Shown here: positions 1 through 9,499 of the stretch, piece after piece | Layout: the number at the start of each line of letters is the position of its first letter | Numbering within the stretch: position 1 is the stretch's first letter | Assembly (NCBI GenBank): GCA_032718475.1 | Contig: JAUCBJ010006740.1 | Location: 1-43,112, forward strand | DNA length: 43,112 bases | From: Nemertoderma westbladi | Taxonomy: Eukaryota > Xenacoelomorpha > Nemertodermatida > Nemertodermatidae | Direction of reading: 5' to 3' | Made by a program: the position numbers and the translations under genes | The notes under the pieces: generated by a model | What the model was told of the DNA's origin: nothing | Databases searched by the model: none | The model's input: the letters and a program-made list of their open reading frames with translations, nothing else

Positions 1-2
1 CG

Positions 3-1184
3 GTTATCCAAAGACCTCGGATCCCCACAGGTTATTCTGTCGTGGAAATTCAGACGGTAGGTCCACTTGAGGAAACGGCCATGCCTACCTCAACTATACA
101 AGGGGAAGACGAACCCATATGTTTAGAATCTGAAGAGATTCAGCCCCCCACGTCTCGGAGTAGCGATAGCGACTACATATTGGAATGGTATCAAGGTCCA
201 CAGTGTCTCACTGCGTATGATTATCGCCATGCCAATTATGTTTCTCGACAACGCTGTCGGTTGTGCGCATCGAGAGACCATATTACGTCTATGGACACCA
301 ACGATCTCTGTTCCTATTTCCACGAGCAACCGTCGATGGAAATCTATTGTGCATATTGTCGGCTTAATAATTGGCATATTTTTGCTGTCTGTCCCCAATT
401 TATGACTCAATGCCATCATTGTCAATTAAAAGGACACGCCAGCTTTGATTGTCCCTTTAATCATGATTTAGAGAGCGTAGATGAAATGATTGTACTACGT
501 TATATCAGAGCTTGGGAAGCGAACGCTGATTTACATTGTGATTCACGCCATCGCTATTACCCTGGACGCGCTTACGAAGGAGTTTATGCGTTCCATCCTT
601 ATTTGTTTGCCTCCGTCGAGCAGAAATCACGCCTATCAAGTTATGAACTATTGAAGCGCGTTGGAGAATGTATTTCAACTAAATATGTACGCAAATTTCT
701 CAGGAGCATTAATCCGAGTGACATCAATTCTTACAACTTAATAAACTTTATCCGTCAAGATCCGGCCTATGGAGACTTGTTTGTCAACTCACACCCCGAG
801 TTACAGGAAGTGTATCGACGGCCTTACGAGTATCGAGCCCGCGAACGCGAGTTGGAAAGAACCATTAAACCAAGGAAGTTTCTAACTGCCTATGGTCCAC
901 CCACGGCCCTCGTTCAGACCACTCGTAAAGGACCCGTAAGAGCGGCTGTCTTGAAACGAGCTCTCAAAGCCGTTAGACCCCTCTCCCCGGACGTTGATGT
1001 CAATCAACCCGGTACGTCGACCGGCGGATATACCGATCGTAATCCCATACCTTCTGATGCAATCATATTGCACCCTTCACCCAGGAGTTATAGCCCTCCT
1101 TGTAAAGTGGCTCGCCCCAAAGAGAAAAGGACTCTTGCTAGCCTTAAAAAACTGCGTAAACGCCGTCTGCGCAAGAAAGACTAA
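3..1184 (+). CDS. 3'-proximal CCHC zinc-knuckle ORF of BEL/Pao element copy A
   Basis: The frame is open from the first bases of the window, so the 5' end is probably missing; the first in-frame ATG is at 81, giving about 368 residues. A cysteine/histidine-rich block lies near residues 70-145. It contains a classic CX2CX4HX4C knuckle (CHHCQLKGHASFDC) preceded by further CX2C pairs (CRLC, CAYC), which suggests nucleic-acid binding. The middle is rich in charged and aromatic residues. The C-terminal tail is strongly basic (RKRRLRKKD). I see no signal peptide or membrane segment, so it does not look like an envelope protein although it sits where env would be, directly before the 3' LTR. A degraded homologue occupies the same place in the element at 11141-22794. 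Function unknown; a Gag-like or nucleocapsid-like RNA-binding role is an inference from the knuckle only. Confidence 0.75.
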   Translation, partial: VIQRPRIPTGYSVVEIQTVGPLEETAMPTSTIQGEDEPICLESEEIQPPTSRSSDSDYILEWYQGPQCLTAYDYRHANYVSRQRCRLCASRDHITSMDTNDLCSYFHEQPSMEIYCAYCRLNNWHIFAVCPQFMTQCHHCQLKGHASFDCPFNHDLESVDEMIVLRYIRAWEANADLHCDSRHRYYPGRAYEGVYAFHPYLFASVEQKSRLSSYELLKRVGECISTKYVRKFLRSINPSDINSYNLINFIRQDPAYGDLFVNSHPELQEVYRRPYEYRARERELERTIKPRKFLTAYGPPTALVQTTRKGPVRAAVLKRALKAVRPLSPDVDVNQPGTSTGGYTDRNPIPSDAIILHPSPRSYSPPCKVARPKEKRTLASLKKLRKRRLRKKD

Positions 1185-1261
1185 CTGTTTAGAGTATTTT
1201 TATATTTTAGAAACTGTGATTTTGTATATTTTATAGACTTAAATCCCATTTTCTGGGAGCG

Positions 1262-2474
1262 GTGTAAAAGCTTTTGTGGGATAACTGATTCGTTTGCCTT
1301 GCTGGCCAGTTCCCCCCCGGTCGCTAGAATACTCTAAAAGGGATCTATAAGTAAAATAGTGCAAGCTACCAGCTTATTGGCTGATGGGCTGTACGAAGGT
1401 ATCTGGGTTCTGTTCGATCAGCCAACCAGCTTAGGGAGGTTGCTTCAGCCCTGCTGTCCGTATCGGCCAATAGAATTTGAGTGGGCGTTGATTTTGACCT
1501 ATCCCAGAGCTACTGAACTGAATTTCCTATCTGTATGCTCATCCTCTGTGTTGGACGGGAACTTCGGGGAATAAGGGTAGTTGGTATCCTCGTATAGTCA
1601 GGTAGTCATATGATTATTCATATGATTCTGTTGTTGTGTTCCCATTTTTCGCCATAACACCGGCTTTTGGGAAGAACTCTAGTAAAACTGCTTAAATTAT
1701 CGAAAGTATAACTGTTACCGGCGGTGTTACTCACTTACTTACCTTACCTAACTCACTTAATTTAACTGCACTAATCATATTGTTTGTACTGTTATTTACC
1801 GTCAGTTATTAATTGTATATATTCGTTGATGAATTATTGCCCTTTGGAGAATACGGATAAATCACCCAAAATTCCCAATTTTCTTGATACACTACAGGTT
1901 AGAGAGACAGGCTATACATAACAATTGCGATTTATATTAATGTGGTGTGTATTGAATCTAATGTTATTTAGCAGACCCTACAGGAGTCAATTGCTGCTCT
2001 CTTTATGTGTGATCAAGTTTACTGACGGTCGGCAGAGTAGTGTGCATGATTGTGAGTGTGACTGGTAACAAAGCATTTCCTAAAGAATGCGCCTTATACT
2101 TTAATCATAAGCAGTATCGTTGCGTTTAGTATAAGTCCTAGTTCTGTTTAAATAGATAGAGCGCCACGTCCTAAAGGAACTGTTAATATTTCCCGAAAGC
2201 CAATAATATCTGTCAGAAATTAATTATTAACGATCTATCGAATAATACAGTAGGTTTACACTGCAACCTTACACTGCAATAATAAAATTTAAGCATCCGA
2301 ATTCAGCCTCCCGGGTGTAGATCCATCGGGTGAATGATCGCGCATGGGCTGACTTCGGCTAATGTTTTGTTTATTAGCATAAAATATTGTCGTATGCTAA
2401 AGGTGTTTTAATTAACTAAAAGACATATAAATTTTGGCAGGTTAAACTGCTAAAGGTCTACAAAAGCGCGAACA
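1262..2474 (+). repeat. 3' LTR of BEL/Pao copy A (1213 bp)
   Basis: Begins TGTAAAAGCTTTTG and ends AAAGCGCGAACA, so it has TG...CA ends. Both ends match the LTRs at 11141-12364 and 21572-22794 read on the minus strand. Similarity is strong in the last third (about 2085-2474), which contains a TATA-like stretch near 2147-2155, the GCGCCACGTCCTAAAGGAACTG block and an AATAAAA signal near 2280. The central U3 part is largely unalignable by eye. The 5 bases after it are ATTAT; the matching left target duplication would lie outside the window. Confidence 0.8.
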
Positions 2475-2860
2475 ATTATCCTTTTTGCGGCCTCTTCCTT
2501 TCTCATAAATTATAAAGGAAAAAAATATATTATGCTGATATGTTGGGTAATTGGTATTTGCATTTAATTTAAAACTAAATGTTTATGTTTTTCAATGAAA
2601 AAATTAATTTTTTCTAAAATTGCTTGTTGCTTAAATTGAAAATCTATTTATATTATATTATATTAACTTAACTTTTTCTTTAAATTTTTCCCATTAAAAA
2701 ATCAAATGCCAAATGCGTCATTATTACACGATACTTTTAGGCAATAAATACTCAAACCATTTGAAATATGTCATAAATATTAAATGTTGCATTGTTGGAC
2801 TAACTTTTCCACACGTACTTCAGAAAACATAACTTTTATTTCAGAAATAATACAATTATG
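2475..2860. other. AT-rich spacer
   Basis: No gene or recognisable repeat is seen. The sequence is strongly AT-rich with short A and T tracts. It separates the LTR of copy A from the antisense LINE fragment. Confidence 0.6.
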
Positions 2861-3491
2861 TTGCCCTTCTTGGGAACTGGCACCAACTTATTTGTTTTCA
2901 TTTCTTGTGGGACTCTTGTTGTTCTGTACATGTCTACTATGATGGGATAGATGAGCTTTAAACACTCAGGTATTTTAAAGACCTCAGGGGGAACACCATC
3001 TACTCCACTGGCACGATTGGTCTTAATGCTCTTTGCAGCAGCCTTCACTTCTGCAAAGGAGATATCGCCAATGGGAATATCTGGGAGTACAGACTCAGAC
3101 ACTTTTACTTCTATAAAGTTATCAGGCAATACCCTGTCATTATTGAGGAGCTTTTCAAAGTGGGCCTTCTAACCTTTGAGGCGATCGGCTGGTGATTCAG
3201 CCTTAACCTTGGTGGTTGGTTGGCTTTTCCGCCTTGTAAGCAAGTTGATCGATTTCCATGCCTGGGATGATTGCCTGCTGTCGTCAGCATCATTGATGGC
3301 ATCAACCTGTTGGTTTATTAGCTCCTGTATTTTAACAGAGTACTGCCTGTTCGGGGACCTAGATGCAGTCTTAACTGCATTCTTGGCCGCTGTAGTCTGT
3401 TTGAGTCGGGACTCTTTCTGCGCCTTATGAAGGTCATTTCGGCACTTCTGAATTTTGTTGTCAGTCCAGGGGGCCCTTTTCCTGTTTCGAG
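2861..3491 (-). pseudogene. Antisense fragment of a LINE (EN-RT linker and RT N-terminus)
   Basis: Read on the minus strand, this piece matches about 31940-32550 of the LINE at 30180-34125 almost base for base. It covers the linker after the endonuclease and the start of the reverse transcriptase, including a KTNRASGVDGVPPEVF motif typical of RT block 1-2. Similarity stops abruptly at both ends (GGGCAAC at 2861; CTCGAAACAGG at 3481-3491), so it is a short insertion or a deletion remnant. It has a frame break near 3165. It keeps a 10-base GC-rich segment near 3468-3480 that the larger copy has lost, so it is not simply derived from that copy. Confidence 0.88.
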
Positions 3492-4159
3492 TTCTCTGCT
3501 AGAAATTTAGTATATCCTGATTTCGGTATACCAGGTGAATTATTTCATACTTAAGGTCTTTTTGAAAGAAATATCCAATACACTTCTCTGAATTATTTGT
3601 AGTAGCAAAGGATAGATAGGCAGTCAACGTTATCAAGTATTGTCACATTTTTAACTTTCTCTCTTTATTTTTTCTTTGGACTTTACAATGAACAAATAAT
3701 ATATATATATATATGACTATACTGCAGCCGCCAAGATATAACTTATATCATAGATCAATAGCATACATTATATTTTATACAATAATATTAATACACAATG
3801 TTGGTTATTGTTACACCTTACACCTTTTAATTAGGCTACTTGGTTATTGTATTTCCTGGAAATTTCGCTCTTCAATTTCCACTGGTACATAAAGGATAGT
3901 TATTATAACTTATTCCGTCTAGTACAACCAAATAAACAGCAAGTGAAAGTGAAACTATTACACAACCAAATACAATAATGTTTGTCAAAGTTTAGGCCTA
4001 CATGTTCCTACTATCTTGTTTGTTAAAACTATCAACTAGGAAGTGCAAGTACATCTTCTAACCAATCTCTATTTATTATAATAGTATTAAATAATATGAA
4101 AATTATTATCATTTAATTATTAATAAATATAAATAAATGTTATTAGATGATACTCAACC
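3492..4159. other. AT-rich spacer upstream of MFS copy 1
   Basis: No gene is seen. Contains a short (AT)n tract near 3700-3713. It should hold the promoter of the transporter at 4160, but I cannot point to a specific element. Confidence 0.5.
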
Positions 4160-5545
4160 ATGTCAATTGAAAATGAAATTGAACCTGAAATTGTCAGCAT
4201 TCTCCATCAGAAGGAGACGACAAAAACATTTTCGATTAGATCATTTAGACAGACGGTGAAGAGAAATGGTCGTGGGTTATTGGTGCTTTTGGGTGGGTTT
4301 CTAATACAATTTACCAACGGTATTAATTACACTTTCGGTAATTTAGTTCCATATGTTGTGTCTTACATACGAGTTAGATCTTCTCCATCAACTCTCACTG
4401 ACCAGACTATGTCCTGGGTCTTTGGAATGTCGTACGTAGCCTTTGCCATCGCGGCCCCCATTGGGGGACTCATTGCAGAACGCTGGGGTTCCCGTTCTTC
4501 AACTCTCTTGGGTTCTCTGCTTTTAAGCGGGGGTATTGCTCTTTGCTCTCTGGCTATCAACCAAGGATTTGTACTCTTCCTTCTAACTTACGGTGTTCTC
4601 ATGGCCTTCGGTACTGGACTTATTTATGTTTCCCCACTTACAACGGCGCAAATGTGGTTCCCCAATAATAAAGCCCTTGTTAATGGTGTAGTTCTAAGTG
4701 GGTTTGGAATTGGTTCACTTGTGTTCGATGAGGTTCAAACGTTGTACATAAACCCGGACAATGTCTCTCCAAATTATGAAGATCCCTTGAATCCCGGTAT
4801 GATGTATTTTACGCAGAAAGAAGTTCTCGACAATGTTCCAAAGTGTTATATAGTTTTAGCTATTAGCTCCTTCGTCTTGCAGGTCGTCGGAGTTATCTTA
4901 ATAAAAGACAAGGAGGCGACTACAAATGAACTCAACGTTTTGATCATAAATTCTGAAGATATTGCACCCAAAGAGATGCTGAAAACAAAGCTATTTTGGC
5001 AATTATACCTGATTTACGGGGTCGAATTTGTGGTGTTCTCATTTATAGCTAGTCTCTACAAAGCCTATGGTGAAACATTTATAGAAGATGATTATTTCTT
5101 AGCTGGAGTCGGATCTGCTACTTGCGTTGCTAATGCCATAGGTCGTGTTATTTTCGGTTATGTATCCGACCGATTTGGTATGAAACCAACAATGGCTTTT
5201 CTCTTTGCCGTACTTACTGTTGTATGCCTGACAATGCCAATAGGACCTTTTGGCGGTCAATGGGTCTACCTAATGTGGTTGTTTATCGCTTTCCTAGTTA
5301 TGGCTGGAACAACCTCCGTTTTTCCCGCTATGATCACCTACTCTTTCGGAGGCATTCATGCTGCTTCAAATTACGGTATATTTTGCACCGCAATCATATT
5401 TTCTGGAGCTCTTGGGCCACTACTGGCCACACAACTAGAGCTAGGACTCGGATGGGCTTACACATATATTACCAGCGGTGTTCTTTTGGGTTTGTGTTTC
5501 CTGTTACTTTTAATAATGAGATTCAACGAGTTTAGGCCGAAATAA
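4160..5545 (+). CDS. MFS transporter, oxalate/formate antiporter or monocarboxylate transporter type (copy 1)
   Basis: A single open frame of 461 residues. It starts at an ATG in good context (A at -3, CAACCATGT) and ends at TAA. The protein is strongly hydrophobic with about 12 likely membrane segments. Two diagnostic MFS loop motifs are present: GLIAERWGSRS near residues 102-112 (loop 2-3) and GYVSDRFGMKP near 332-342 (loop 8-9), in the two six-helix halves. The length is usual for the family. The overall pattern (short N-terminal cytosolic tail, LSGFGIGSLVF in the first half, extracellular-type loop with NPDNVSPNYEDPLNPG) fits the OFA/monocarboxylate transporter branch. By family knowledge it should move small carboxylates across a membrane; the actual substrate cannot be read from sequence. 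A close but broken paralogue lies at 28543-30103. The lack of introns could mean a naturally intronless gene or a retrocopy. Confidence 0.85.
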   Translation: MSIENEIEPEIVSILHQKETTKTFSIRSFRQTVKRNGRGLLVLLGGFLIQFTNGINYTFGNLVPYVVSYIRVRSSPSTLTDQTMSWVFGMSYVAFAIAAPIGGLIAERWGSRSSTLLGSLLLSGGIALCSLAINQGFVLFLLTYGVLMAFGTGLIYVSPLTTAQMWFPNNKALVNGVVLSGFGIGSLVFDEVQTLYINPDNVSPNYEDPLNPGMMYFTQKEVLDNVPKCYIVLAISSFVLQVVGVILIKDKEATTNELNVLIINSEDIAPKEMLKTKLFWQLYLIYGVEFVVFSFIASLYKAYGETFIEDDYFLAGVGSATCVANAIGRVIFGYVSDRFGMKPTMAFLFAVLTVVCLTMPIGPFGGQWVYLMWLFIAFLVMAGTTSVFPAMITYSFGGIHAASNYGIFCTAIIFSGALGPLLATQLELGLGWAYTYITSGVLLGLCFLLLLIMRFNEFRPK

Positions 5546-6028
5546 TGTGAATTCTCTTTTGGTGGCCGTGACTCGGGAAACTTGTCTCATTTTGACTAGA
5601 ATTTAGCTGTGAATTTGAATCTGCAAATAGTTTATTGATATCCATTCCCTTTCTCGATGTGACCAACTGAGGTTATATAAAATTGAGCTTTTTGACTGGA
5701 AGTGTAATTTATTTCTTTTGATTCCACAAATCGTGGCAAATAATTTCACATTACAGAAATTTCGTATATATATATATATGAAAATTAGTATTTTCATGTT
5801 TCCAAACAAAACATGGCATCCCGAAATATATCCTGTCACCAAGATGTTTGTGACAAGTTCTAGATCACCAGAAGTGACAGGTTTTAGTGAACTAAAAACC
5901 TATATGCTTGCAAAAAATCTTGCTGAAATTTTGTGCTGCAGACATTTTTCAGTACCGCTTACCTATCCTCCTAATCAAAGAGTATTTATGGTTAGTGCGA
6001 TTGGAAAAACATTGTAATCTATATATAG
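5546..6028. other. Spacer between MFS copy 1 and a LINE
   Basis: AT-rich, with a (TA)n tract near 5767-5779. It presumably includes the 3' UTR of the transporter; I see no convincing canonical AATAAA signal. No coding sequence is supported. Confidence 0.5.
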
Positions 6029-8425
6029 AGCTTTTCAGTGATAAATACTCCCACTCCTTCTGATCACAGCCCTATTACGCTGGATTATTCGTTTTATGAC
6101 AACAGTATATTCGCCGCTAAATCGTGTTCAATTGACATAAACACCACTATGGGGATTTCTAACAGCAGAACGAAACGATTCGTTTCAAGTGAAATAAACT
6201 GGGGTCTATATAAAACGTTAATGGAAGGAAAAATTTCAACCATCCCTTCTGTCACTCCCGACTCAATCGACTCAACAGTGAATTCTATCGAGTCACTCGT
6301 CACATCTTGTGCATCAATCTCGAAAGTACCGAGACAACATAGACAGACAGAGTTAGAACAAACAGAACATTTACCAATTGTTAATGATACCGCTCTACAC
6401 AATACTAATGTCTCCCAAATATGGTTATCGTTGATTGAGCAAAATGATTCTAAAGAACTGTGGAGAAAGCTCAATTGGAAGGGTAAACTGGACACCAAAA
6501 AATGTACAGCCGAAGATGCACCGTCAGCAGAAGTTATTGCTAATCACTTAGCAACGAAGTGTGATACTGGCAGGGACGATGATGACATTCGCCTGGCTAC
6601 GCAAGGTTACACAAATTTCATCCCAGAATTAGATGGACATATTGATGCTGAAGAAGTTCAGGAGGCTCTAAATAAACTAAAAAACAAATCAAGTGCCGAT
6701 GGATGGTGTCCACAGATGCTACAAAATGCGCCGTATACATTAATTCTTATCATTGTCATGCTATTTAATTGTATATTTGTTAACGCCTCATATCCAACTA
6801 GATGGATGACGTCACACATATGCGCCATATTCAAGAAAGGTGCATCCTACCTACCGAAGAACTACCGCCCAATTACGCTGATATATCTGTTATCTAAACT
6901 CTATGACTTCATTATATGTAAGCGTCTTACGAAATGGTTCCAACCAGCCGAGGAACAAACTGCGTATCAAACAAAACGTAGCTGTGCAGATAACGTTTTT
7001 ATAGTGAGAATTCTAATTGAAATTGCAAAGAAACGCTCATCCAAATTATACATTATATTCCTTGATTATGAAGGTGCCTTTGACCGAATTTCCCGATCAA
7101 TATTAATAAAAAAACTAATGGTTATTGGTATTGGGTCTGTCATGTTGGCCGCGATCGCAGCAATGTACCACCTATCTAAAGGAGTAGTGTTTTTCAATAA
7201 TGACTTCTCCAGCGAGTTCCAATTGAAATCTGGCATAAAACAAGGTGCGGCCAGTTCTGTAATATTATTCCTAGTGTACGTTAATGACTTGATTAAGTAC
7301 ATCAAAGAAGTTATTGGGACTGATGGATTCTTAGAGTTGATACACACCCTGGCACACGCTGACGATACGATTATCCTAGCTACGAGTCGTGATATGGCCA
7401 CAAAGAAACTGCAGGCAGTATGCACTTACTGCACTCGAAATGCAATAACTATGCAACCGTCTAAATGCGAATTTATATGCATAAATTCTAGAACAGATGA
7501 AGACACCCATCCACTGCCATTGCTCGATGGCGTCATTAAATGCACCGATAAGTACAGATATCTTGGCACCATTATAACAAACACCGGTAGTGTGACCAAT
7601 GATATTGAAGTGCAGCGACGTGACAGTTTTAAGAATTACATCAAATTCACGAACTTTCTACGTGAGAATTTCCTTCTACCGTTCCGAATAAAGGAACGAG
7701 TTTTAGAATCCTGTGTCATTAGCAGTGTTCTGTATAACTGTGAAGTATTTGGAGACGCAAAAATGGGTAAATTTCAAAGTGATTACGAGTATGCTCTGAA
7801 ATCTCTTGTGGGAGTGAGGACGACTACACCGTCCAAGCTTATTTATTGCGAATTAAGTACGATGGCTGATATCAACACAACCATTCAAAAGAGACAAAAA
7901 GCTTTCTGGCTCCGTGTTCGGAATAGTGAAAACCAACCGATACTAAATAAATTAATAAATGACGCTATAGACATGAAAATTCCGTATGTTTGTCACTATA
8001 AATCTCTAGAAAATAAAGAAATTACTACAAACAACTTTTTAGACGGTGTGCGTATATATGTTCAAACGCAAGCAAATAACTCTCAGCCAAATAAGGGGAC
8101 TAAGTTCAGAACATATCTAAAGTTCAATCCGACATTAACAAGAAGCTCTCTTTTAAATGACAACGTATGGAGCACAGCGCACAAAAAGTGCCTCCAGTTT
8201 AGACTTGGCTCTCATTGTCTACAAGTTGAACTCGGGCGCTGGCGTTCGGTACCCAGACAGCTACGCTTCTGCAACCTATGCCCTACGGAGATAGATGATG
8301 AAGAGCACCATATGTTTCGATGCGCTGGCACAAATTATGGTCACAATATTACTGGAAGTTTTAATAATATCACATCTCTGTACAAGGACACAGAGGCTGT
8401 TTTGTCTTTTTGGCGGTTAATGTAA
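6029..8425 (+). CDS. LINE ORF2 remnant: endonuclease C-end, reverse transcriptase, zinc knuckle
   Basis: About 798 codons without a stop or frameshift. The first residues include PSDHSPITL, the catalytic SDH motif at the end of an APE-type endonuclease; the rest of that domain is missing. Reverse transcriptase blocks follow in order: KNYRPITLI near residue 280, FLDYEGAFD near 348, GIKQGAASS near 405, the catalytic box HADDTII near 447, and a thumb region with YRYLGTII. The QGAASS block departs from the usual QG(C/D)xxS form. The C-terminus has the GRW...RFCNLC...EEHHMFRC pattern, a CCHC-type motif common at LINE C-termini. There is no ATG near the start, so the frame is a fragment of a larger ORF. 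The uninterrupted frame suggests a fairly recent insertion. I do not assign a clade. Confidence 0.85.
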   Translation, partial: SFSVINTPTPSDHSPITLDYSFYDNSIFAAKSCSIDINTTMGISNSRTKRFVSSEINWGLYKTLMEGKISTIPSVTPDSIDSTVNSIESLVTSCASISKVPRQHRQTELEQTEHLPIVNDTALHNTNVSQIWLSLIEQNDSKELWRKLNWKGKLDTKKCTAEDAPSAEVIANHLATKCDTGRDDDDIRLATQGYTNFIPELDGHIDAEEVQEALNKLKNKSSADGWCPQMLQNAPYTLILIIVMLFNCIFVNASYPTRWMTSHICAIFKKGASYLPKNYRPITLIYLLSKLYDFIICKRLTKWFQPAEEQTAYQTKRSCADNVFIVRILIEIAKKRSSKLYIIFLDYEGAFDRISRSILIKKLMVIGIGSVMLAAIAAMYHLSKGVVFFNNDFSSEFQLKSGIKQGAASSVILFLVYVNDLIKYIKEVIGTDGFLELIHTLAHADDTIILATSRDMATKKLQAVCTYCTRNAITMQPSKCEFICINSRTDEDTHPLPLLDGVIKCTDKYRYLGTIITNTGSVTNDIEVQRRDSFKNYIKFTNFLRENFLLPFRIKERVLESCVISSVLYNCEVFGDAKMGKFQSDYEYALKSLVGVRTTTPSKLIYCELSTMADINTTIQKRQKAFWLRVRNSENQPILNKLINDAIDMKIPYVCHYKSLENKEITTNNFLDGVRIYVQTQANNSQPNKGTKFRTYLKFNPTLTRSSLLNDNVWSTAHKKCLQFRLGSHCLQVELGRWRSVPRQLRFCNLCPTEIDDEEHHMFRCAGTNYGHNITGSFNNITSLYKDTEAVLSFWRLM

Positions 8426-8706
8426 TTAACATGTAAAAACTTCGCTATTTGATTGCAATTTCGTTGTAATGTTATTTATTTATAACACTAAATACTGTAC
8501 TCACGTATATTAACATTGTTCTACCCTAATTAATTTAATATATCTTAATGTTATCTTCTTACAGATGAATGTATGTTTACCTGTATACGTTTATAAGTAA
8601 ATGTGAACCTTTTTGGACTAAATGCCTGCGAACCGCTATTTATATTTTGTTTATTGTTATATATTATTCCATTTTAGTCAATAATATAATCTAATCTAAT
8701 CTAATC
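6029..8706 (+). mobile_element. 5'-truncated non-LTR retrotransposon (LINE)
   Basis: The coding frame opens at 6029, after an in-frame stop, with only the last piece of an endonuclease domain, so the element is 5'-truncated in the usual LINE fashion. It ends after the stop codon at 8425 with about 280 bases of 3' UTR and a short tandem tail of TAATC units at about 8686-8706. I could not identify a target-site duplication because the 5' junction is not sharp. Confidence 0.8.
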
Positions 8707-9499
8707 TACCTATAAAAATCAAATTCTGTCTGTCTCTCTGTAACATGCCTGGGGTATTGCCTGCTAGTAGTATATAAAAAATCCGGAACGTTTAATACGA
8801 TTTTATATAAACTTTTACAATGTTTCCCAGATCAAATCACACTAACCATACATACTCTGCTTCAATCTAAGATATATGTATGTGATAGGTCAGATTTCAC
8901 TTTTAATAAAATCTAGTTAGTATGTTTATCTGTCTGTCGGTCTTTCTGACTATCCCACAATATGTCCGTCAAATACAAGAAAAGGGCACACCATCTAGCT
9001 AAACGTGTAGTTATATGGTTTAGTCAGGTTTATATAATGTTTTCATGGGGTATTAATTAAAATAAAGATTAATATAATATTGGAAAGTAATAATGAATGG
9101 GCGTATAAAATAAATCCCCCATATAAAGTAGGGTTGGGCGTGTAAGAAACTCCCATAGCCCAAGTGAATTCGAGTTTGAGTTTGAAATAAATGGAGGATG
9201 AAATGATATGGGGAATTGGATGTATCCGTATGATAATTTAAATATATTAAATAAATAATTACTTTCTTAGGAAACATTAAAGAAACAAATGCTAATTTAT
9301 GTTCAGTTTCATATGTTGATTTGTTTGATTTGCTTTATTTAATTGTGGAATGTTGATGAGTCAAAAGTGTCTGTAAAGTCAAGAACCGAATCCACAAGTG
9401 TTCTTACTTTGTATCTCGAGAGTCTAGAAGTTCTTCGCTGGACGCACTGCTATCCAGGGGTTCGAAGGTCTAATAAGTCGAGCCGTTCTAAATGCGGTC
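8426..9499. other. Non-coding spacer after LINE
   Basis: Contains the LINE 3' UTR and TAATC tail (to about 8706). AT-rich sequence with several CTGTCTGT-type stretches (about 8727-8742 and 8930-8948) follows. The sequence near 9343-9499 may still belong to the decayed LINE that follows, but the protein match is not clear there. Confidence 0.45.

Larger units (their letters stand above)
1..2474 (+). mobile_element. BEL/Pao-like LTR retrotransposon, copy A, 3' part
   Basis: The window starts inside this element, so its 5' LTR, gag and pol are not visible. What is seen is one ORF with zinc-knuckle motifs (to 1184), a short 3' untranslated stretch ending in a purine-rich tract (GGGAGCGG) at about 1254-1261, and a 3' LTR (1262-2474). 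It belongs with the complete element at 11141-22794: the last 45 or so codons of the ORF, the region before the LTR, the first 14 bases of the LTR and its last third all match that element in the opposite orientation. The BEL/Pao assignment is inherited from that relative, because no pol is seen here. The two LTRs are clearly diverged, so this is a related but older or different subfamily. Confidence 0.8.

Noticed and set aside
42-1184. Envelope glycoprotein in copy A
   Set aside because: Its position would fit, but there is no signal peptide, membrane segment or fusion-like hydrophobic stretch; the motifs are zinc knuckles and a basic tail.
9350-9410. Possible hammerhead ribozyme (TTGATGAGTC followed by CCGAAT)
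   Set aside because: The core needs CUGANGA and GAAA with paired stems; the first base differs, the GAAA box is missing and stem II does not form.
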